The notes beneath the pieces were generated by a model that had not been told where the DNA came from, made no database searches, and worked only from the letters and a program-made list of their open reading frames with translations. From Adiantum capillus-veneris (Eukaryota; Streptophyta; Polypodiopsida; Polypodiales; Pteridaceae), in assembly GCA_014529385.2 (NCBI GenBank), contig CM043956.1:59901120-59965119 (forward strand): a stretch of 64,000 nt of DNA, written 5' to 3'. Positions 22,030 to 32,259 of the stretch are shown piece by piece. Each line of letters opens with the position of its first letter. The first letter of the stretch is position 1. A program made the translations under genes and the position numbers.

Positions 22030-23375
22030 CTTTGTAATGCTAAACTTCTAGCTTGTACTATCGAGTTGGAGAACTGCAGATAAGCAGCTTAGGAGACCAC
22101 GCGTGCCGAAGTTTGATGGCATTGAAGGGATGCCAAAGAAATAGTCGGTGGTGCGATTTGATGACGTTGAAGTGATGCAGCAGAAGGTCTTTGCGATGCA
22201 ATTAACCTAGGGTAAAGCAAGAGAGGTTATAAGGATAGCGCTCAGTCCGCTGTCTTTTTGTGCTGTGTTGAGGAGCGACACTTTGTTGGGGAATCAGCAA
22301 TGGTCGTGTTCGGTGTGGTGTCTGGTTGGTGAGAGACCACTTGCTTGGGTCCGGTGAGTGGTGTCTAGTTGGCGAGAGACCACTTGCTTGGGTCACAATA
22401 GCTCTTCCAAGGCTGCGCGCGGAGAGCAATGAGATGAGTGAGAGAAGGGTGCAACCTTTCAATAATTTTGAGCAATCGACAGGAAGCCCCCTTCTTCCAT
22501 GCTGCTGGGAGCGTGCGACTCAGGTTCGCCACCTGAATTGAGTGTGAGCCGTGCTAAGCCGACGGGCTAGAGTTGTGCTAAGCCGGGGTTGGAGTCCACC
22601 ACAACTATCGAGAAGGGGAGTTGCGCCAGGTTGGGAGCCACCACATGTGCCAAAAATGGGGAACAACACCAAAGTGACAGAGCTGCTATCCCAAAAATTT
22701 CTCACACCAACGCATGGGTGGCAAGGTGTTGTCTGCGAGAGAACGTAGGTCCGCCAGGTGATGTGCAGGCACAGCGCAGGTGTTGTGCGGTTTGCAGGTG
22801 CTGCACTGGTGGTTAGATTCACCCGAAACCTGCTCACACCAACACATGGGTGGTAGGGTGTTGTCTGCAATAGAAAGCAGGTCCGCCAGGTGACGTGCAG
22901 GTGTTGCGTCGGTGGTGTGCAGGTGTAGCGCAGGTGGTTAGATTCGCCAATGAACACATGAGAGGAAAGCCTGTTGCTGTAAGTGATAAGGTTAGCAAAG
23001 GGCTACAATAGGGCTTTGCGTGCAAGAGTCCGAAAGGATACAGTAGCGTTATGAGTGAGAGCGTGCAACCTTCCTGAGTCTGTGTGTAAGGAGCTTAGAG
23101 CAAGCGGGGCATGGGAAGACGATGGGGTTGCGGGGAAAGAGAAAATCGGGAGGGAGGAGGGAGTAGTGCACGTGACGCAAGTTTAGAGTGGAGGAGAACG
23201 AACGTTGAGAAAAGAAAAAAAAGGGAGGGGGGGGGGGGGGGGGGGGGGGGGGCCGGGGGGGAGTAAAAGGCAATAAAACTTTGGGAAAGGGGGAAAGAAA
23301 GAGAGGTGGAGCTGGTTCAAGTAGTCAAAAAATGTTGCATTGTACATCAAAGAGTGATTAAATCACTCGATTCAA
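22030..23375 (-). other. Leader of the Penelope-like element, with tandem repeats
   Basis: GC-richer than its surroundings and without a convincing gene. Two tandem duplications stand out: about 22316-22395 (unit about 42 bp with GAGAGACCACTTGCTTGGGT) and about 22690-22950 (unit about 130 bp with GTCCGCCAGGTGA). It also holds a 26-G run (23227-23252). Proline-rich frames here are products of these repeats. Confidence 0.5.
23227..23252. repeat. Poly-G tract (26)
   Basis: Run of 26 G followed by CC and seven more G. Confidence 0.85.
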
Positions 23376-23525
23376 AGCTTTTAAAAGAACCTTAGCGAGC
23401 GAAATTTGCTTTGGCGACACGATGGAAGAAGGTAAAGTGACAAGTGCGCGTGTTTTAAAAGAACCTTAGCGAGCGAAATTTGCTTTGGCGACATGATGGA
23501 AGAAGGTGAAGTGACAAGTGCGCGC

Positions 23526-23556
<31 letters not shown>

Positions 23557-23781
23557 AGAATGCAAATGAGACAAGTTTACACCAAACACGTTTCGCTTAA
23601 TTAGCTCATCAATGGTCTAAACTAAAAGGAGAATATGGAGGGGGTATAAATAGTGAAGTGTGGCTGAAACAACTATAACAGGTCCATATTGAAGAGGGAT
23701 AGATCTTCCGAAAGATAGGTAATGACCCATCTTAAGTGGATACTTACAAAAAAAGAGGAGGGAAAGGAAGAGAGTTAGTGG
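23376..23781. repeat. Right pseudo-LTR of the Penelope-like element
   Basis: Direct repeat of 17966-18284. Its first part contains an extra tandem copy of about 74 bp (GAACCTTAGCGAGCGAAATT twice, near 23388 and 23462). The G run at 23528-23556 is 29 long. It ends GAGAGTTAGT, as the left copy does, and then D-family sequence begins. Confidence 0.7.
23528..23556. repeat. Poly-G tract (29)
   Basis: Longest homopolymer of the window, inside the right pseudo-LTR. Confidence 0.85.
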
Positions 23782-23782
23782 A

Positions 23783-25420
23783 TACTTTTCAGATAAACAG
23801 TGTAATTGATTAGCCGAGGCTACAAGCTTTCAAATTGTATCAACATGTCTTTAGTTAGAGCTCCTATTTTATTAGTTTTGATCACAAAAACCTTGGCTAA
23901 GGTATAAAAGCCAATTTTTGTAAGTGTTTTATAAGTTTTGGATAATAGAAACATAGTGTGAGCTAACGGCGCTCACTTCTCTCTTTTTCGCGCTTCCTAC
24001 TCTATCCCCGGTTGTCACATTGCAGTATCATATGTTACGTTGCAATCGCAGATAAGAGCTCTACGCATTAATGTAAGCATTTCATGGCAATCCATGGCTT
24101 TTGGCATCACCGACCCGAGGCCTAATTTCATCATAAGTAAAAATTTAAGCTTCAAAATCATAAAATAAGAATAGGCGGATTATTGGGGTATCATTGCTAA
24201 GCATTTAGATGCATTCTGGGTCGAAAACGACTAGGTCAAAAACTCACTGCTGTTTTAATCGTGATTTTTGTACTTGATCTAAAGTGAGATTTGAGACCAT
24301 AAGTATGTGTGCTTAGGTCTTATAAACATGTCTTAGAAGTTTCGTAATGTCTAGATGTCGCTTGATGCTGTAACGGCTGTGATTTGTTTGCCGATTAGCG
24401 ACTAGCTTTTGGTGATTTCTATCATTTGAGTGTAACTTGAGATAGATGCGAGTTGTTTGTTGTTTTACAAGAGATTGACAACCGCTTGCAGCCTCTATGT
24501 ACTAGTCAAGTCAGCTTCGTCCCATGGATTGACAATTATATTCGTGGTTCTCGCTATGTCTGCAATAAGATAGGAGTGAGGTTAGAACCACAAATATAAT
24601 TGTAAATCCATGGGACGAAGCTAACTCGACTAGTGCATGGAGGCTGTAAGCGGTTTCAATCTCTTGGAAAACAACAAATAGCTCACATCTATCTCAAGCT
24701 ACACTCAATTGACAAAAATCACCAAAAGCTAGTCGCTAATCAACAAACAAATCACAACCATTAGAGCATCAAACGACATCCATACGTTATGAAACTTTTA
24801 GGACATGTTTATATAAGACCTAAGTACACATGCTTATGGTCTCAAATCTCACTTTAGGTTTTGAGTGACCTAGTCATTTTCGACCCAAAATGCATCTAAA
24901 TTCTTAGCAATGATGCCCCAATACCCCTTCTATACTTATTTATGATTTTGAAGCATAAATTCCTACTTATGATGAAATTAGTCCGCAGGTCACCGATGCC
25001 AAAATCTACAGATTACCATGAAATACTTATGTCAATGCATATAACTCTTACCTGCGATTGCAATGCAACACACGGCACTACAATGTGACAACCGGGGAGG
25101 GCGTAGGAAGCGCGAGAAGGAGAGAAGTGAGCGTTGTTAGCTCACGCTATGTTTCTATTATCCAAGACTTATGAAATACTTACAAAAATTGGCTTTTATA
25201 TCTTAGCTAATGTTTTTGTGGTCAAAACTAATAATCTAGGAGCTCTAACTAAAGACAGGTTGATACAACCTGGAATCTTGTAGCCCCGGCTTATCAGTTA
25301 CATTGTTTATCTAGAAAGTAGGAGTTACAACATTCTCGATTCATCAAAAAAATAAGTATTTTTACAATAAAAGCTCCAAAAAATGTTATCTGAGTTATCC
25401 AAGTTAGCTTGCTGCTAACA
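23783..25420. repeat. Giant D-family palindrome
   Basis: Two D-family sequences face each other tail to tail. The plus arm is 23783-24551, the minus arm 24584-25420, with a 32-bp loop (24552-24583). Arms pair through landmarks such as GGCGCTCACTTCTCTC with its complement near 25120, and TCGTCCCATGGATT with AATCCATGGGACGA beside the loop. The stem is about 760 bp. The minus arm starts TGTTAGCAGCAAGC directly after a purine tract and is 837 bp long, so it looks like the 3' LTR of a minus-strand element lying to the right. The plus arm lacks the first ~95 bp. Confidence 0.75.
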
Positions 25421-25454
25421 TCCCCCCCCCCCCCCCCCCCCCCCCCCTCTCGAT
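25421..25454 (-). other. Polypurine tract of the minus-strand D element
   Basis: The minus strand reads GAGA followed by a run of 26 G (25422-25447) and then A, directly before the TG that opens the D LTR at 25420. Its position is that of a plus-strand primer, although the extreme length is probably a secondary expansion. Confidence 0.5.
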
Positions 25455-25719
25455 TGTGTCGTCCCTTGACACAGCTTCATGGACTGAAGTAGTCTTCGGG
25501 TGGACGGCTGGTGAGGCGGTCTTTAAGTGCATGCAGTGCTTTCTCATCTTTGAGTCATCTTTCTTTGTCAGGAACCTGCAATAACTACATGGTGTCTCTA
25601 TTTTTAAGTTCAATGGCTGAATAGCCAACAAATCTGGATGTAAGGTTGCTTATCACTAGCCCAAACATCTTCATTCTCCTTGTCAAGAAACCTGTATAGA
25701 ATGCTTCCTCAAATGCCAA

Positions 25720-28700
25720 CATATTGCTAGAGGGCAAAAACATTCATCGGGCATAGAAGCCGTAAAGGACTTCTCCTGAAGGCTGGCCACTTAACAAAGA
25801 CCTTTATTTCCTTCGCGGGAAGACATCCATGGTGCTTCGGCTTGCTCAGGCTCGTGAAAAGCTTGAATACAGGTGAGCAGCATTCTGCAAATCTTATACA
25901 GCATGGCACATAAGAGGCCAGGGAGGCTCTTGAAGAAATTCATGGTGCCGGTTAGGGCTTTCACCATGTATTCTTCCGTTGGTGTTCCCTGCTCTGTAGC
26001 TGGTAGGCATGGTAATTCAGCCATGTATGCCTCTTCTTTTTGAGTGCTTCGTATGCCTGCCATGTCCTTACCCTTGGTACAAGACAGAATGTGGGGTCTT
26101 TTTGGAGGGCTGTAGATGCTCTTGTGAATAGAATTAGATATCTAGAATTCTTGCTCAACTAGCTCCTTCTCCACTTGGGGTGGATATCCTCTGAGACATG
26201 TGCCTGCATATAGTCTTTCTTTAACCTGTAATAGCACCACTTTGATCAAGGGGTATGGCAGTGATTGCTGATGCCACTGAGCATTGATTTGATCAGGAGT
26301 GAGTTGAGTTACATTTAACGAGTGAAGAACTCTCAACTCCCAATCTGTTGCTGCTTTCCATTTAGCATCTGTTTCCTGGGAAATCTTCTCTTTTAGTACA
26401 TCTTCCTCAGCTTTAGAACTCTGGACCATGGACACTTGCTCAGCTTCAGTGAGTGGTACTTGAAAGTCTGATTCTCTTGCCATTCCTTCTGGCGGTTGTG
26501 TTTCCATCTTAGCAAATGAGACTGAGCGTATGTCGACTGTTGGTTGTTGAGAGGGTCTTGCTTCATCCTCAGTCTCTGGTTGTCCCTCTCTCAGCACCTA
26601 ATTGACTCTCTTTAATTCGGCTATCTCTTTTAGTAGTTGCTCTTCTCTTTGGATATGCATCAATGCAAGGTCTTGTCTTTGTGATTATTCTAGCTTCATC
26701 TCTAGCTCGAGATCCTTGTTTCTCTTTTTTGAAGTCTTATAGACTTCATCTGTACCTTTGATTGAAGCGACAGCAGGGTTTTCTCTTATCTGTCTTGAAA
26801 ATGCTACCTAATCAATGATCCTTTGCTCAGAGTACTGCAATGAAGTATTTGCTACATTGAGTTGCACTTGGATCTTTTGTACTGACAGAGTAGTGGTTAG
26901 AAGTTCACCGGCTACTTCTGTCAGCTATTGATCTTTGCTCTTGCATGCATCAAACAATTTAGTCAGAAGCTCTCCCAGCTCTTCCATTTCTTTCTGTTGC
27001 TTCTCTCTTGCTAGTTGATGTTGTTCTGCTTCATCTTTCAGCTCTTTGATTTGTCTTTGGAGATCTACAATAATGGTCATTCGGTCATCCAGCTCTCCTT
27101 GTAGAGTATCAATGACTAGCTCAAGCTCCTTAGCCTTAGCACTGCGGATAAGTGTTGATGTTTGCATCTTATCTGTCATCAGCTACATCTTCTTGGCATA
27201 TTCATTGACTTTCATGATGACTTCGTCATTTGTCTCCCATTCATCAGGCTCTTTTTGGGACTGTCTAGAGGTTTCGGTCCTTTTAGTTTGTGGCTCTTTG
27301 GGTTGTGTTGTGGTTTTTGCCTGTGGTTGTGGCGGGGGTTCTACTTCTCCTCCTTGAGGCATTGCAGTTGCCTTGACTGATTTTGTTGCTTGAGGCTTCG
27401 TGATGTCTCAGTTGTTTCTGGTTGGTTTGTTGTAGAAGGTCCTACTGCAATCATTTCTTCTTTCTTTGGCTACTCAAATCTGGCCTTTTCTTGATGTTCA
27501 CACTCTTTTTCCTTGGCTTCCTCACCCTCATTGGGTTTAGCTATTGGTGAAGAGTTTGGGCTTGGCATGGGATGGTTTGCTTACTCCGTAGTGGGTGAAG
27601 TGAATTTTGGAGGCACATCCCCCTAGTCGTGATGTGACTCATCTTGTTCAGTAGCCTCTACTTGTCTTTGTGGTTTGGCTGCTTCTTCCTTTTCTTTCCT
27701 TTTAGCTTCTTGAGCTTCCTTCGGCTTCAAGGCTTCTGCTTCTACATACATGCACTCAAGAGAATCCTTGGGATCCTCTATTCCTTTCCTTGCAAGGTTC
27801 TTGGTTGTGGGTCCTTTTATATCTCTCGAACTCCATCTTTCACAGTCCTCACCTACAGCTTGGTGGCTTCTTTTATATGTCTGCTTTTCTCTTTCAAACC
27901 TCGCCTTCTTTTGTTGAGGTTCCTCTTGGTGTGCTACTACTGCTTTCTTTTTCATTTCTTCAATTCTTGTTGGTCTTTCTTTGTTGTTCAAGCTCTCATA
28001 GCTATGAGCTTCATGAGAGCTTTTTACAGATTCTTCATCTGATTTTTACACTCTCTTTGTTGATCAAGTGGTTCTTGGTGAAGGTTGAGCAGCCACAATC
28101 CAGGTGTTCTGATGTGGGGTGGCGGCAAATTGTCAGCCATTCCAATAGCATGATATGCTATTCTAGTCAGCACTTTAGGGGCGCCCAGATATGTGATTTT
28201 TCCTTCTTTCTTTGTGCCTTTTAGTGTTGTAAACACATACTATGCATGATCCATTGCCTGCCTGGTAGTTGACTTCACCATTTGAGTGAATGTGGTCGCA
28301 ACCGCATGGTTTGGGGTGGTGTACCATGGCGGTCTCTTTGATAAGAAGTGAAAGTGTTGATGGTATAGGCAAGCTGGTTCTTCCACTTGCCTTTGGATGA
28401 GATCAAAAAAGGTTGCAGCAACAATATCTTTGGTGAAAGTATCTATTGCCTTTGTTTCTCTGGCCTATGTCATCATACCTTCAGTTGGCAGCTTCAATGC
28501 CTTGGCCACCATCTTCCTAGTGATTACTACTTCTACCTTTTGCCCTTGTTGATCAGTGATTTGGGCTACCCATCTTCTTTGATCGTAGACAGTAACTCAT
28601 ATGCCTTCTGGAAATCCACGCCGCATGGTTCCTGGTCATCATAAAAGTCTCTTAGGCCTAGCCTTCTATTGGCTTCTTTGGTGTCTGGCTTTGTAGCTAC

Positions 28701-29028
28701 ATCATATATCTCCTTTGGTAGCATTTGCAGCTCCACTTGGGGTCCTTCTTTGCTCTTGAACCTACCAGTGAAAATCGTGGTGTTGTTTTCTTCGAGCTGT
28801 TCTTTTGACAAATAAGTTGCCTTTGCCGTCTTCACTGAACTTGGATCTAATTGGTAAGGTGGCAACTCTTGCAACTTTTCTTTCTGGGACACCCTTTTCT
28901 TTGCCTTCTCGGCAGCTTGCAATGCTCGTGTTAAGGGAATACAGTGTCAAAGTTAGAGAATTTTGCAAATTTTGCTCTGAAATGCCTTGAGTCTGAATTG
29001 CTAACAAATGATGTCCATTTTGCTTCAA
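25720..29028 (-). pseudogene. X-ORF of the D element, broken
   Basis: A long, decayed minus-strand coding region, split by many stops, between a leader on the right and the D LTR on the left. It is related to the X-ORFs at 50466-51838 and 60365-61737: IFTGRFKS here against IFIGRFQA there, LGLRDFYDDQEPCGVDF against LQLENFLRLPPWGTDF, and LGAPKVLTRIAYHAIGM against MNGGPMLTQIAYQALGM. Downstream come a highly charged region (27991-27623, KEAQEAKRKEKEEAAKPQR), a coiled coil (27179-26925, LQRQIKELKDEAEQHQLARE) and a C-terminal part (26597-25791). I do not recognise the family with certainty. It recalls the putative plant transposon protein domain attached to some plant retroelements. No polymerase or integrase motif is present. 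Confidence 0.5.
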
Positions 29029-29108
29029 TTCAATTTTGGAGCATGCATAGATTCATAAAAACATGTAAAGATCAAAATCATATAGTTGAGGCATAAATTG
29101 CAACAAAA

Positions 29109-29704
29109 GTAAATAATCACGATTGTTTACAGCTGGGGAGTTTTTTTAACTTTTTGCATTTTTGACATGATAGGTTTGAACATATGGCATTTACGTGCTC
29201 TGAGTAAAATGTGGGCTCATTGAGTGCACCGGGTGAAAATGGTGTCAGATTTAGGCTTTCCGACTCTGAAACGCTAAATATAAAGAGATTTTGAGTTTTA
29301 GAGATCCAAACTTGCTCAAACTTGATCAGTGGACGTGGGACATTATGTTCTTTGGTCCCATAAGGTCAAGGTTGCAGATTTCACTCATTTTGGCAAGAAA
29401 GTAAATAATCGCAATTATTAACTAGTTCATTAAAATGTACATTTTTTGTTGTAACTTGGTTCTAAGCATGATGTAGACTTTGTGTATAAGATATGGAATG
29501 ATTTGGATCAAAAAATATGACTGATAATTCAAAAATTGGATTGAAAAGACTTTGGTGCATTTTTTGACAATTTCCAAGTTTTTCTTGATCATTTTGGCTC
29601 ATACTTGATATGTGGCATGTAATAGATGTGTACAAGTGATCGGTGAAGTGAAGAGATCATTTTCAAGCCAAACAAGCACAAAGTAAATAATCGTGATTAT
29701 TTAG
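29109..29704. repeat. Periodic palindrome array upstream of the D X-ORF
   Basis: Three copies (29109-29130, 29401-29422, 29683-29704) of a 22-bp palindrome GTAAATAATC-NN-GATTATTTAC, spaced 292 and 282 bp. The sequence between copies is a diverged repeat too (GAGATCCAAAC-TG-TCAAACTTGAT near 29300). The same monomer occurs at 42031-42910. Confidence 0.75.
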
Positions 29705-31020
29705 AGCAATCAATTTTTTTGCAAGACTTGACAATTTGATGACCTACACATATTCCATACATTTAAAACAAGTCCTAAAATGAATTTGGTAAAGTTTTGT
29801 CGAGTTAGCATCACTTCGTGCTCTTGTCAACTCTGAAATCACCGATTTTGGTGACTAGATGGCCTGTGGAGTTGGTTAGTCACTTTTGAAGCTATGGACT
29901 TGTCCTCTACATAGTCCTGATGCTACCCATCCAGTTTTGGCCCATTGGAGTCAGTTTGACTTCATATGTCAAATTTGATGCTTTGTAGCCTTCGAGCTTT
30001 TTTCTACTGTTCAAGAGCTTGCCTTGACTGTTTTCATGAAACCATCCATGTACATTGTGTCTATAAGCTGTCCGTGAAGTCAGAATCCAATTCTGGCATC
30101 TGGCAAAAAATCTAGATTGTTACTTGGGACTCCCCTCGACCCTTGTCAAATGGTCATTTGGTGATATAGAAGTAGGGGCATGCTACAGTTCGAGCTTACA
30201 GGCTGCTATGGTCAATTTTGGATCGTAGGACTTCGTGCACTGCTAGGTTTCTAGGGTTTTTTCCAGAGCCTAGAATTGCTACCCGGCCATATAGAATTGT
30301 TCATTGATAAGCTTAAAACTTACCCCTCATGTCTTGTGTGAGACGGCGTTGTAAATGGACGATTGTGGACTCCAAAAATCGCGTGTCAAGCTAAGAGTGA
30401 CTAGTGGAAATGAGGTGATTTTGGACTACCTTGGATATCTATACTCGGACTTCCCAAACTATTTTTCCCCAAATTCCCCTATTAGTCCTATTAAGCTGTG
30501 AAACCTATGTTAGATTCAAAAATTTATTCAATCGGATTCTGTTAGCTCATTCTGGAAGAATTTTCAAAAGTAGGCCTTGGCAGCGGCTTCTCGCTTCCAT
30601 CTGCCGATTTGATTGAAATTTTTTGTGCCTGTTTGGCTTGTCCTTCTGATCATCACCGTATCTTCAGTTTCTCTATCTGAGCTCATTTACTATTTATTAT
30701 TACTTTTTGACTTGTTTATTGAAAAAATCAAAGAAAATAATAAAATGCACTAAAAAAGCAAAATAAAAAATCAATAATTAGAAAAATCCATTGAGAAACA
30801 TTGCTTTATTGTTTTTTGGTGGATTTTTCCATTTGTAAGTCTTAATATCAAGAAAAAATGATAAAAATAATAAAACAAGACCATTTTTTGATGATTTTTT
30901 AATAGTGTATACACTATTAATTACACTCATTGGGGAGATGTTATCAGCTATATTTCCTTTGTTGATGACTTGTTAAGGGCATTATTAGGTAATTTTGCAA
31001 AAAAACACATGTTAACATCA
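29705..31020. other. Non-coding region between the leader and the gypsy 3' end
   Basis: No gene. Its right end, read on the minus strand, is TGATGTTAACATG directly after a purine-rich stretch (GAAGAGGGAGGAAAAAG, about 31022-31040), as expected for the start of the gypsy 3' LTR. I could not find a matching 5' LTR, so LTR status is unproven. Confidence 0.35.
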
Positions 31021-31058
31021 AACTTTTTCCTCCCTCTTCAAGCATTGCCCTTGATTAC

Positions 31059-32156
31059 TTAGTTCCCTTCCACCCATCCTAAATGGCGTACTCCGGGACA
31101 ACTGTGTGCATGGGTTGAACAATCGTGTCTATGCATAGCCTTGGTTGGCTCTACCATGCTTTGAATATCAATGCAATTCAAACCATTACGTTGTGCAAGA
31201 GTTGGGTCTTGAGTAATTAACTCAAGGGTTTCTGAGGTCGAGGTTTTCTTTTGCAGTTTCCCGAAGAGCAAAACTTGTAGCTTGTGTGCTCTTTGCATTA
31301 TTGTACCATCAGGATGCTTTGGCACACATATCTCATGAGCTATCGATATCAATAATGATGGTTTGGCATCTTGGTTTTTCTTAAATGAAATGTTGTGGTT
31401 GAGTGTTTTGAGGCTTAACCCTCCACTACTTCATTAGTTTTACAGTTTGTGGAGAAGATAAGTGCTCCTTTTTCTTCCAAATCCATTTTGTTTTAGGTTC
31501 CCTGCATGAAGATGCTTTTCTTTGTGTTTTGAACCTTGGAACCGTCTTTGGTACATTAGATGATGTTTTGGGCACCCAAATTTGACACGGCTTGTCCTTA
31601 AGTTGTGCTTTTGGTACCTAGATATGCTTGACTCCTTGCATGCTACTTGTAGCATTCACTTGGCTATAGGATGGAGAAGATTTTTTTCTTCGTGGTTTGT
31701 TCAGCTAGTAACCTCCTTTCCATTTCTCTTTGGTTGGTGCAATTGGAACAATGAGTTGTCCGCCTTTACGTGATAGCTTGAGATGATTGGTATTCCAATC
31801 TAGTACTTCCTTGTACGTCTGTTTAATGAGATTCCAAGAATCATTATTTCATTCATGTGTTCATCTAGTAAGCATACAAATTGATGAGGGCATGAACATC
31901 CATGTACTATCACATTTAAGTTGACTACTCCCAGTGTTGGTGTTGGGTTCTTGTTGCATCCTTCAATCGTCGATATTCCTGCTGTCAAAGACTGATTCGT
32001 TGCTTTTTTGTATGTGGAATAACTGATTACATTTACCTGAGCTCCTGTATCGACCAATGCAATTTTTTTATGATTTTTCAACTGTACTTTGATGTGAAGG
32101 TCCATTCCATCTAACCATTCATCATTTGTTGACAGTGCATCTTTCTGTAATCCCAT
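31059..32156 (-). pseudogene. Extra retropepsin-like ORF downstream of integrase
   Basis: Read on the minus strand, this follows the integrase C-terminus by about 100 bp. Its first part (32156-31800, 118 residues) contains IALVDTGAQVNVISYSTY at residues 33-50, the DTG catalytic motif of retroviral-type aspartic proteases, followed by a hydrophobic strand (VVNLNVIVHG) and EIMILGISL, in the position of the flap and ILG block. Further frames (31655-31440 and 31352-31059) continue to a stop at 31059. The gypsy element already has its own decayed protease between gag and reverse transcriptase. A retropepsin after integrase is not the normal gypsy order. It could be an accessory ORF of this lineage or the start of a second element. 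Confidence 0.6.
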
Positions 32157-32259
32157 AGTCGTTTATCTAGTTCCAGAGTGTTGATGGGAACAGGTGTTTG
32201 TTGATTTTTGAGAGCAGCTTTCCTTTTGAGTACTCAAAGCTGAGATTCCTCTTGGGCTT

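Larger units (their letters stand above)
17966..23781 (-). mobile_element. Penelope-like retroelement
   Basis: A 5.8-kb minus-strand element bounded by direct repeats (17966-18284 and about 23376-23781). Inside, in element order, are a leader with tandem repeats (23375-22030), a proline-rich and coiled-coil ORF1 region (22020-20354) and a Penelope-type reverse transcriptase (20220 to about 18400). No GIY-YIG endonuclease motif is readable in any frame between the reverse transcriptase end and the left repeat. Direct repeats of this kind, called pseudo-LTRs, are typical of Penelope-like elements. Frameshifts and stops make this copy inactive. Both flanks are D-family sequence. Confidence 0.75.

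Noticed and set aside
25404..25631. Short frame with poly-Gly over the C run
   Set aside because: The glycine run is the translated homopolymer; the position is that of a polypurine tract.
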